10,633 nt of DNA from Cudoniella acicularis (taxonomy: Eukaryota; Ascomycota; Leotiomycetes; Helotiales; Helotiaceae). This document shows positions 1-6,803 of the stretch, in pieces (positions within the stretch are counted from its first letter, which is position 1; every line of letters starts with the position of its first letter). The position numbers were made by a program, and so were the translations under genes. The stretch spans positions 1 to 10,633 of the forward strand of contig JAAMPI010001773.1 in assembly GCA_013054445.1 (NCBI GenBank), in the 5' to 3' direction. Under the pieces are notes generated by a model. It ran no database searches. It worked only from the letters and a program-made list of their open reading frames with translations, and was not told where the DNA came from.

Positions 1-1
1 T

Positions 2-397
2 GTGGTAACTGAGGCCGTGACCTTTCCCAATTCGGTTATTGGCTATTTACTAGCAAATGGAGCTACTGGTCTTGCAGCTCGTTCAGCTTTTCTTCAAGGA
101 GGATTTGCGTTTATCCTGACGCCAGGTGGCACTGGCACAAGCAGTGGAGTGCCGATCTACGCTGCCGAGATAGAACAGATGAAGGCGGCCGTGAATCAAG
201 CTGTGCCGGGTCTTGGAGGTCCCGTGCAGGTGTCTACATATGTACCACTTGAACAAACAGATGCCGACGACATTAAACTGCTTGACGAAACATCTCGGGG
301 GCGGTTGCTTTTTCAGTACGACTCCAACAATAATGGGGAAAGAACGATGAGGCTTTATTTCGAAAATCAGCTAGTTTACGAGACAAATTTGGAGTAA
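2..397 (+). CDS. 3' end of an unrecognised protein-coding gene (partial)
   Basis: An open frame enters from the left edge and stops with TAA at 395-397, giving 131 residues of a C-terminal part. I do not recognise the family. The visible part begins with a small-residue-rich stretch (VIGYLLANGATGLAARSA), then a Gly/Thr-rich loop (TPGGTGTSSG), a short amphipathic segment around AAEIEQMKAAV, and a charged polar tail ending YENxL-like (LVYETNLE). There is no clear transmembrane segment or catalytic motif. The first codon in view is GTG and is not a credible start, so the true start or an upstream exon lies outside the window. Codon use and composition look normal, with no stops of the RIP type, so it is probably a living gene. 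That the frame is coding is fairly likely; the function is unknown. Confidence 0.55.
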   Translation: MVTEAVTFPNSVIGYLLANGATGLAARSAFLQGGFAFILTPGGTGTSSGVPIYAAEIEQMKAAVNQAVPGLGGPVQVSTYVPLEQTDADDIKLLDETSRGRLLFQYDSNNNGERTMRLYFENQLVYETNLE

Positions 398-798
398 AGG
401 CATGGCGGAGAATAGTGGGTGCACTGAATACTGCGAGGCTGTTCAATTAGAGAGATTGATGAAAAACATGAGCCAATTTGTAGTTTGATTCTGTTCAAAT
501 TTGAGATTCTATAGATTGTGAAATGAGACAAAAGAATGCAACTTGCTAGCTGTTCTGCGGGTATTAAACAGAGTTAAAATATAACTATTTTTCGAAATGA
601 GCTAGTAAAAAGGGAAAATATCATAATAAATGTTAAATGGTGTTTATTTTATCATTTAAAATTCGCGAATAATAAGTAAACGGAACAAGTTGCGAACTGT
701 AATCGCGAAAACATCGTTTATGTGTTATTTACACAATTCAATATTATCTACACAGTTTTTCCACTTTTCATCTACAAATATAAGGTTGTATACCACAT
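398..798. other. AT-rich intergenic stretch without a recognisable gene
   Basis: This is about 400 bases between the first partial gene and the palindrome. From about 590 it is strongly AT-rich, with many short A/T runs. I see no open frame of note, no tRNA and no tandem repeat. It probably holds the terminator of the left gene and the distal upstream region of the ankyrin gene. Confidence 0.5.
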
Positions 799-820
799 TA
801 AACTAGCGGCCGCTAGTTTA
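799..820. repeat. 22-bp perfect palindrome centred on GCGGCCGC
   Basis: Bases 799-820 equal their own reverse complement without a mismatch. The arms are TAAACTA/TAGTTTA around the GC-only octamer GCGGCCGC at 806-813. It sits about 28 bp upstream of a TATA box and 82 bp upstream of the ankyrin ATG, in otherwise AT-rich DNA. It could be a binding site for a dimeric regulator, since CGG/CCG half sites are typical of fungal Zn2Cys6 factors, or a remnant end of a small element. Its function is inferred only from position and symmetry. Confidence 0.7.
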
Positions 821-847
821 GTCTGCTGACGAGCTTTGGCGAATATC

Positions 848-856
848 TATATATAA
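848..856 (+). promoter_or_regulatory. TATA box of the ankyrin-repeat gene
   Basis: TATATATAA lies 46 bp upstream of the ATG at 902 and is followed by a C-rich run (861-870) and an A-rich leader. This is a plausible core promoter for the downstream gene. No transcript evidence is available here. Confidence 0.45.
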
Positions 857-901
857 CAGCCCTCCCCCCCATTCCGTCGAAAAGACACATCATCCCATAA
901 C

Positions 902-1967
902 ATGTCTTCCTCGCCCAACGCGCGTCAACCAGCCATTCCAAACGTATGGCCAGGCCACCACATCGTACCCGAACGCCTAGCATTGAGCCAAGCAGCGAGC
1001 TCAGGTGACGTCGAAGGCGTGCAGCGACTTCTCTTAGACCTACCTCTGTCATTTGAACTCCCACAACCCCGAGCTACATATCTTAGCAATGCACGATTAG
1101 CAGCAGCAAGAAGAGATCTACAAGATGCAAGCAGATCTGGAGACGTGGAGCGTGTTCGGATGATTCTTGAGCGGTGGAGAACAGAGCCTTCTATCCGCGA
1201 TCCCACACCTGAAGACCTTTCCTTGCCGATGATTGAGGCAGCGCGAGGTGGTCATGTAAGCGTGGTGTCCAAACTCTTAGACGAAGGAGCATTGGTCGAT
1301 CACACTGTTCCCACTGTGGCCTTGAAAACAGGCAATGAGGCCGTTTCGATGTATCAGGTATTTATTGATCATGGATGGGATGTCAATTCATTTCAGCGCT
1401 CTCATGTGTTGCAGTTAGTTCTCCGTTTTACCCTTTTCATTCCAAGTAATGATTAAATTGACATCATCTAGGTTAGCGGTGAAAAACGAAGGACTGATGA
1501 GATTTCTCCTCGATCAAGGCGCGGATCCGAATTTGACTAGCTCCAGAGGTATGAAGACCCTCGAATGTGCTGCTTCTTCGGGAACTGTATCAGTTGTATC
1601 GCTGCTGCTGGAGCGGGGTGCACGCCTGGAGGAGTGCAATTCCTTACATCATGCTGTGTGCACTAGGAACACGGATGACAGCTGTTTTGAAATGATGGAG
1701 TTTCTACTTCAAAAAGGTGTTGATATCAATGAGAGGTCCTGGATAACAAAGCAAAAGGTCCGATGTCGAACGACCGCGGATACTGCGTTGATGTCAGCAG
1801 TGAAGAAGCATGAAAAGAAGACGATGGAATTAGACTTGGTGGAGAGGGCAAAGTGGCTATTAAATCACGGCGCGGATCCAGATATTGCGGATGACGCTGG
1901 AAAGAAGCCAATTGATTATGCGGTCGATCAAAGATTAATCGATGTTCTGAATAGTGTGAGATTATAA
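902..1967 (+). CDS. Ankyrin-repeat protein, two exons, 335 aa
   Basis: Exons are 902-1413 and 1472-1967. The 58-nt intron starts GTTAGT and ends CTAG. Joining them is phase-correct (1008 nt) and rebuilds an ankyrin unit across the junction (HVLQ then LAVKNEGLMRF). The protein is almost entirely ankyrin-like: degenerate units at about 26-45, 62-95 and 106-133 (IEAARGGHVSVVSKLLDEGA), then 138-163, 168-192 (LLDQGADPN), 196-224 (AASSGTVSVVSLLLERGA), 226-257 and 274-310 (WLLNHGADPD), with a final half unit. No signal peptide, membrane segment or enzymatic domain is seen. Ankyrin arrays bind other proteins; the partner is unknown. An AATAAA at 1990-1995 is a likely poly(A) signal. A related but decayed island may lie at 2098-2187. 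The downstream HET relic invites comparison with fungal HET/ankyrin allorecognition proteins, but the two are not fused. The frame shows no decay. Confidence 0.8.
1414..1471 (+). other. Intron of the ankyrin-repeat gene (58 nt)
   Basis: The donor is GTTAGT and the acceptor CTAG, with a TTGAC branch-like site near 1458-1462. Reading through leads to a TAA within the intron, while removing it restores the ankyrin consensus in the same protein. The exon-exon frame is split after the second base of a Gln codon. Confidence 0.75.
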
Positions 1968-1989
1968 ACATGGAGATATAATTGGTACG

Positions 1990-1995
1990 AATAAA
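1990..1995 (+). terminator. Poly(A) signal of the ankyrin-repeat gene
   Basis: A canonical AATAAA lies 23 bp after the stop codon of the ankyrin gene and is followed by AT-rich sequence. Confidence 0.4.
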
Positions 1996-3134
1996 TTTAT
2001 ATTACTATTTGTAGCTACAATCTGGATCGAACTTTGATTAAAATCCGGGTTGTCTTTACTTGTACAGAGCTCTAAGTATTAATGTTTACGGCTTCAGGTG
2101 CTTTGGGCGGAAACTCTGAGTTATTTTTTGCTAGACCTGGGCATTGGAGATCCTAATTTCGAGCAACAACTAGTGGTGCAGAGCATGGTAAGTTATTAAC
2201 ATCAAGTAGTTTGTTAAGCTTTCTAAAAATCCTTCGCGCCTGACAAATAGACAATTGCATCAAACTTTATCTAAATTAGTGGTGTATTTTCATTGGTAAC
2301 CATTATAGCATTATCCCCTTGTCGTATCGCAATAGAGGTTGAAATCTCCTCGACCGCTTCTCGCCCAACACAACAAAGTCTCCCAAAACACTTGAAATAC
2401 ATTAAACAGCCATTAAATTAAAAGTAGTAAAACATAGAGATTTAGCATAAAATGATATGCCGGATTAGGTTCATACTAGCTAATAAAGATTCGCTATGGT
2501 TTAAGTCACGACTCATGAAGCTTGAAGTTCGAAAATAACTTGTGAATTTTACTAGATTATCCAAAAAGCGACTTCTGTAGCAAATACTCACGGATTAGTG
2601 ATCTGAGTAAAAGGAAGATGACATTGCACAAAGAAGGTATCCACTGACTAATTAGACAATTCTTAAATTTCGTGATATTCTTACTATTTTTAGTACTCGT
2701 TTATGCCTAATCTTACGAATATTCTTAGTCTACTTCTTTTCGCGACTTTCTTTCAGATATTACTCGCTCAGAAAAGGTGTATAGAGTTAATATTAAGTAA
2801 TTTAAGTTAAATATTAGTTAGATCTGTTCTGAAGCACTCGCCAATTATAGGTTTGGCCAATGTCTTTAATAGTTTTATAAATTATAGGCAGAAAATATAT
2901 CGGTATGTAAAAGTACTTAACCAAAGCATAGCTTTCTCTACTACCTCGAAGTAAGCATCTTAAGAGAATTATTTAAATTGAAGTACTAATCTCTATAGCC
3001 TCATTAACTGCGAGTACTAGAAAGTGTCTTGAAAAGATCGTCGTATATAATTCTATTTTTAAATAAAGAGTCTCTACTTTTATTTTCTTAGAAATAACTA
3101 TAAGAAATCTAGTTTAGAAAGGGTATATATAATA
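1996..3134. other. AT-rich, gene-poor block, probably RIP-altered
   Basis: This is over 1.1 kb without a sustained open frame. TpA steps and TAA/TAG triplets are frequent on both strands, especially after 2640, as expected of DNA exposed to RIP. One coding-like island (2098-2187) stands out near the left end. The right end abuts the broken start of the HET relic, so the missing 5' half of that gene, or an element that replaced it, may be buried here beyond recognition. No RNA gene was seen. Confidence 0.5.
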
Positions 3135-4017
3135 TTGGGGGCTGAATCAGCCAAAATGGCCATAATTTACGAGCAAGCATATCTTGCTATTACAGCGTCG
3201 TCATCACCTTTTTCCGACAAGTCTTTTCCGGTGAAACGAGATAGCTCCTTGCCCGAGCCGGTTATCATCAACTGTTTAGATAGCGGGCAGCCAACCATTG
3301 TGAAAGCAAGACCGGTGCCTAGCACAGGACTCCACGACTGGTTGGAACGTGCAAAAGATCCTTGGGATATGCGTGCTTGGACTTTACAAGAGAAAGTATT
3401 GTCTACGAGATTGATCTCATATTCGGCGGATGAGCTTTAATGGCTCTGTAAGACTGTGCAATCTTGCGAGTGCGAACAGGGTCCTCCAGCAGATAAGCAG
3501 AGGAGGGAGTGTCCAATGTCATTGTCCAATCTTCAGAGCGATCGCAAGGCCTATCTGTTCTAGCACTTGCAAGTTCATGAATATACATAACGACTTTCTA
3601 CATCCCTTCACGACAAGCTTCCGGCACTTTCAGGAATAGCAAGCAATATCCAAAAAGCGACTAGTTCGAAATATTTGGCTGGTTTATGGGTAGAGAACCT
3701 CATTGCAGATTTGCGCTGGGGAAGAATCGGCACACCCGATCAGGTTGAATTTACAGCGTACCTCGCCCCCTCATGGGAGCTTCCCTCGTCACATCGAGTT
3801 CCATCATTTTCATGGGCTTCCGTGGAAGGTGCGGTATCCTACCATCAAGTGGATAAAGAAGAGAACTGGACAATCCATTCCTCACTCAGAGAGATCCAGG
3901 AAACTCTCTGGAAAGAATCAGTTTGGCCAAATAGATTTTGCCTCTATAAAGATTAGAGGACCACTGCTCTTAGCTTCATTAAGCAGCATAGAACATGAGC
4001 TCGAATTAGAGGGCGAT

Positions 4018-4107
4018 GGATCAGAAGACGACGGATCCGAAGGCGACAAATCCGAAAGCGTTGAATCAGAAGGGGGTATATCAGAAGACAAAGAATCCGA
4101 ATTGGAA
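4018..4107 (+). repeat. Six 15-bp tandem units encoding Ser-Glu-rich pentapeptides
   Basis: Six consecutive units begin at 4018, 4033, 4048, 4063, 4078 and 4093, with core ATCMGAAGR (for example GGATCAGAAGACGAC and GGATCCGAAGGCGAC). In the frame of the shifted HET relic they encode xSExx units, giving an acidic spacer inside the HET C-terminal region. Unit length is a multiple of three, as expected for an insert that arose while the gene was coding. Confidence 0.75.
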
Positions 4108-4204
4108 AGCCAACTGCAAGACTATTTTACACATTGCCTTCGTTTTGATACTGATGGGGCAAAAACCTACTGTTGGCTTTTCCCGAGTTCTAACTTCGCT
4201 ATTC

Positions 4205-4480
4205 CATTGATCCTACAGAAAGAAGTGCCCTGTATTTCTAAGCTTTGCCACCCCAATTGCCACTACTATATTAGCCTTAGGCACTATTCCCAACGCCTAC
4301 TTCACAGCCGATGTCACACTTCAGGAGTGTAACTTGGATACAGCCTTTCGCTCTGTCAGACGCTCTATACGTAGACCTGCTACGGAATCTAGTCAGTCTA
4401 TCAAAGGCGCTTCGGTGTGGGTCTTAAGCCTAGGGCATTCTCTCACGTTAGGCGATTTTTTCCGTATCTGCAATATGATC
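4205..4480 (+). other. Unexplained open segment inside the HET relic
   Basis: Between the part of the HET relic that ends near 4200 and the recognisable resumption around 4475, the HET frame is lost. A different frame (positions congruent to 2 modulo 3) is open for roughly 90 codons, ending in TAG near 4479-4481. Its composition is balanced and lacks the TA-rich look of its surroundings. I do not recognise the translation (it includes ALGTIPNAYFTADVTLQE). It may be an insertion, or a diverged part of the HET protein read in another frame. Confidence 0.35.
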
Positions 4481-4614
4481 TAGTACTTGGGCCGTCGCCG
4501 ACCGAGCCTTCCTCATACGAAAGATTAGGTCTAGTCTTGTGGTTCAAAGATAGTAAATAGGACTGGAGAAAATATCTAGAGGAAACAAAGCACGAGACTA
4601 TTACTATTGTTTAA

Positions 4615-4810
4615 GTATTTTCCTTTAATTATAGTTTCTACTTTAATATAGTTTTATATAATAGCCTTCTTGGCTTTATATCATTAGATGATTAGTTTAT
4701 AGTATATTACTCAAGTATCAATGCTTTCAAATTATAATAAAGTATTTAGTATAAGTGGTTTTAAGGCGTTTATTAATTAAAGTAACAATTTAATATAACT
4801 TTACCTACGA
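4615..4810. other. Very AT-rich spacer after the HET relic
   Basis: About 200 bases, nearly all A and T with few C residues, separate the end of the HET relic from the inverted-repeat-bounded element. No gene or structured RNA was seen. Confidence 0.5.
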
Positions 4811-4821
4811 ACTGTCACAGA
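4811..4821 (+). repeat. Left inverted terminus of the degraded element
   Basis: ACTGTCACAGA pairs exactly with TCTGTGACAGT at 5958-5968. The match stops at the next base on the inner side. Confidence 0.5.
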
Positions 4822-4857
4822 CCTAGTTCGACGCTAGGATAGATTGACTTGATAGTA

Positions 4858-4947
4858 GTCGACTTAATGACTTGATTCGACGCTCGTCGATTCAATGATT
4901 TGATAATAGCCTGTCCTTCTGATCGCTAGTCGATTCAATGACTTGAC
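4858..4947 (+). repeat. Three spaced copies of a 19-bp motif differing only by C/T
   Basis: The motif GTCGAYTYAATGAYTTGAY occurs at 4858-4876, 4886-4904 and 4929-4947. Every difference among the three copies is a C/T transition, and there are no transversions or gaps. This is what cytosine-to-thymine mutation of an originally identical array would leave. A partial fourth copy (ATTGACTTGAT) lies at 4843-4853. Confidence 0.7.
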
Positions 4948-5030
4948 GACTGACCGANTGACTNACTATCCAGGGGAATCGCTTACGGACTGCTTCGCTT
5001 ACTAGCGCTATTTGTATAGTTAAATAGAGC

Positions 5031-5047
5031 TTCTCTCTTCGAGAGAA
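5031..5047 (+). repeat. 7-bp stem hairpin in the element's leader-like region
   Basis: TTCTCTC and GAGAGAA form a perfect stem around the loop TTC. It follows a TATA-like TATAGTTAAATA and precedes a pyrimidine-rich stretch, an arrangement seen in the transcribed part of many fungal LTRs. A role is inferred only. Confidence 0.35.
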
Positions 5048-5110
5048 CCTCTTCTTTTCTCCTTAGCTTAGTCTCTTCGATAATACAGCACCTTCTTGTA
5101 AATACGTCCC

Positions 5111-5235
5111 CACGTGACGTCAGGGCCCTAGTGCCTTTACAGAGCCGTAACAATATAGATCTCCTAAACCCTCGAGTCGACGTGGTCGGCAGTCGACCCC
5201 GTTGGCTCGTTTAGGTCACATGACATCATCACGTG
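5111..5235. promoter_or_regulatory. Cluster of E-box (CACGTG) and CRE-like sites
   Basis: CACGTG at 5111-5116 overlaps the full palindromic CRE TGACGTCA (5115-5122). CACATG (5217-5222) overlaps TGACATCA (5221-5228), which is followed by another CACGTG at 5230-5235. Each CACGTG is followed shortly by GGGCCCT. A further CACGTG is at 5801-5806. Such sites bind bHLH and bZIP factors. Here they lie inside a degraded repeat, so they may be remnants of its promoter. Confidence 0.35.
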
Positions 5236-5448
5236 ATCCTCGTGACTTAGGGCCCTGGTTCTCTGTGCTGTTCCTATTGGTCGCAGCCGAGCCTCAGGCC
5301 TAGGCCTTCAGGTGCGTATAGATTCGTGACACCTAGCTCTTCTTCTTCCGCTAGCCCTTCTTCTGTCCTATACCTATACCTATACGCTTCCTCTTCTAGT
5401 AATTATTATAATAAACTAATAGATCTTAGCTCTATTAACACTATTAAT

Positions 5449-5778
5449 ATAAAACCTACTAGCCCTTAGGCACGCTTAGTCTCCCTATAGCGCTAAGACT
5501 AGTTTAGGTAAATAGGTAGATATATATAATATAGTAACCTAGACTACTAGGCTAAGGACTATATACTATAGCCGTTTATAAGGAGGTAGGAGCAGGAATT
5601 AGCGCGGATAGACCCTTCTATATAGAGGCACCTATAGATAGGTCAGGAAGTAATAGCTACGATAGACGACAACGTGTACGATATATATGATTCAGACGAC
5701 CTAGATCACCTAGACGCTTAGTAGAAAGGGATACTTCCTTCTTAACGCTCGGGACGAGCTTTTCTTTAAGGGGGGTGA
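5449..5778 (+). pseudogene. Relic reading frame of the repeat element, interrupted only by TAG/TAA
   Basis: In one frame, from an ATA-AAA near 5449 (ATA could be a mutated ATG) to TGA at 5776-5778, there are 15 internal stops. All are TAG or TAA: 5467, 5488, 5494, 5500, 5509, 5527, 5548, 5569, 5587, 5623, 5635, 5719, 5722, 5743 and 5767. There is no internal TGA. Only two CAG codons (5593, 5644) and no CAA remain. Read with Gln at each TAR, the frame is a hydrophilic polypeptide of about 109 residues with an acidic part (DDNVYDIYDSDDLDHLDA) and a basic end (RSGRAF, then Gly-Gly). The GGGGGG before TGA overlaps the purine run. The tail resembles ends of fungal retroelement polyproteins as I remember them, a weak identification. 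No enzymatic domain is visible. The frame stays open upstream as far as about 5251. Confidence 0.5.
5768..5775 (+). other. Possible polypurine tract
   Basis: AAGGGGGG directly precedes TGATATGATAG. In Ty3-type elements a purine run at the end of the internal region primes plus-strand synthesis and a TG-starting LTR follows. The downstream sequence starts with TG, but I found no matching 5' LTR. Confidence 0.3.
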
Positions 5779-6009
5779 TATGATAGTCCTGGTTTCGGGT
5801 CACGTGTTAGGTAACTAGGTCCGTGCTCGGCTACTATCCCGCTTTAGGACTAGCTCAGGGGCTGTCCTTAAGACAGCTCTCTTCTGCCCCTTCTTCTTCT
5901 CTTTGTCGATTATTCTAAGGAATAGAGTACTGTTTAGTTTTGACTTCTCCGAAGTGCTCTGTGACAGTCCTACTATAGTCTTTGACTTACAAAGGACGTA
6001 AAAAGGATA

Positions 6010-6025
6010 AATCAATCAATCAATC
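6010..6025 (+). repeat. Microsatellite (AATC)4
   Basis: Four perfect tetranucleotide units follow the right end of the degraded element. This is probably ordinary slippage sequence. Confidence 0.7.
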
Positions 6026-6803
6026 TCAGCCGCACCTTTAAAAAGAGAGAATGTGCTCTACAGATTACGCCAGAACTTTCATGTGCTTGTACCGCAATAA
6101 ACCATCAAACTGAAGCGTTGCTTACTAGCTGCAAGTAAGATGTTACCGAACTACAGCCACAGTCAGTGAGCTGAATCTTCGATTCGTTTATTATAAAGTC
6201 GTTATACTTTCAATTGCTAAACCGAAGGAGTTACAAGATAAAGTAGATGTGAAGGAGGAGGCCCAAGACTTACCTACAGCGAACCGACCAGGATATATTG
6301 ACAAGTTATAGTAGTAAAGAGAGTTTCTTTCTCTACCTCTATAACACCCTCCTCCAAGAGGCTAGGTACGAGTGCAAAAGAAAGGTGTATGTTTTACATA
6401 TAGGAATTCTGTACTACAGAATACGGAATGCTATCTAAAGTACTTCGCCTTCGGTCATTATTATATGAATTTACATCGACTCAATTATCATTTCTCGAAC
6501 CCACTTCCAAGACTAAAACGAGCGTCATGTTAAGAACGGCCCAAATAGTGGAAACAGATTGAAACAGTACCTCGTTATCAGATCAAAATCACTTGAATTG
6601 ACGGGCGGTAGTTGGTGTAGAACTGCGCAATTATTTACGCGTAGACTCCAACGGATGAAAAATTAAGTATTTAGATACAGCTCGTAATACATTACATCTA
6701 AACTCCGGGGGGTCATGCTTGCTTCTAATGTACAAATGCCAACTATCTAAATAAGACCCTTGAACGCATTCTGCCTGTCTGGCACAGAGACTAGCTCAAC
6801 AAG
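6026..6803. other. Gene-free flank downstream of KGD2
   Basis: Nearly 780 bases with only short frames on either strand. The part next to KGD2 should contain its 3' UTR. No clear AATAAA on the minus strand, no tRNA and no repeats beyond short ones were seen. Confidence 0.5.

Larger units (their letters stand above)
3135..4614 (+). pseudogene. HET-domain (heterokaryon incompatibility) protein, broken relic
   Basis: HET proteins trigger cell death when genetically different fungal hyphae fuse. The C-terminal part of the HET domain is clear: ESAKMAIIYEQAYLAITASS, then DMRAWTLQEKVLSTRLISYS, then W-C near 3441. This is followed by the usual downstream block (KLPALSGIA, KYLAGLW, LRW, SFSWASVEG) at about 3600-3830. 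The N-terminal half of the domain and a start codon are absent. In-frame stops stand at 3438 (TAA), 3561 (TAG) and 3588 (TAA), each in otherwise conserved context and each one C:G to T:A change from a sense codon. A frameshift near 3900-3925 moves the frame to one with IRGPLLLASL and an acidic tandem repeat. After an unexplained stretch (4205-4480) the family's end returns (YERLGLVLWF, another TAG at 4558, and ITIV before TAA 4612). It is non-functional as read, and RIP is the likely cause. Confidence 0.85.
4811..5968. mobile_element. Degraded repeat element with 11-bp inverted termini, class uncertain
   Basis: ACTGTCACAGA (4811-4821) and its exact reverse complement TCTGTGACAGT (5958-5968) bound 1158 bp. 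The inner ends TGTCACAG/CTGTGACA obey the TG...CA rule of LTRs. Inside are C/T-divergent short repeats, a promoter-like stretch (TATAGTTAAATAGAGC near 5015-5030 with a hairpin after it), a relic frame and a purine run AAGGGGGG (5768-5775) that resembles a polypurine tract. CCTAC occurs near the left end (4804-4808) and directly after the right end (5969-5973), a possible target duplication, though offset by two bases on the left. I could not find two matching LTRs, and no reverse transcriptase or transposase is recognisable. A non-autonomous LTR-type element or a small inverted-repeat element are both possible. Confidence 0.4.

Noticed and set aside
4822..4838. Hairpin CCTAG-TTCGACG-CTAGG resembling a tRNA T-arm
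   Set aside because: The loop fits TTCRANN, but no anticodon or D arm and no pairing partner for the following seven bases are found upstream. It is at best a B-box-like remnant of a repeat.
4858..4947. CRISPR-like array
   Set aside because: There are only three imperfect 19-bp copies with unequal spacers of 9 and 24 bp in a eukaryotic repeat element.
5449..5778. Genuine UAR-to-Gln recoding in this organism
   Set aside because: Well-conserved genes in the same window (NDUFB9, H2A, KGD2) end with TAG or TAA exactly where their families end, so these codons are stops here.
5815..6015. 66-codon minus-strand frame
   Set aside because: No recognisable domain. It lies across the right end of the degraded element and the microsatellite, and is expected by chance.
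4811..6025. Complete LTR retrotransposon with two LTRs
   Set aside because: The sequences after the purine tract (5776 onward) and at the left end (4813 onward) do not match as direct repeats, no primer-binding site is convincing and no pol domains are visible.
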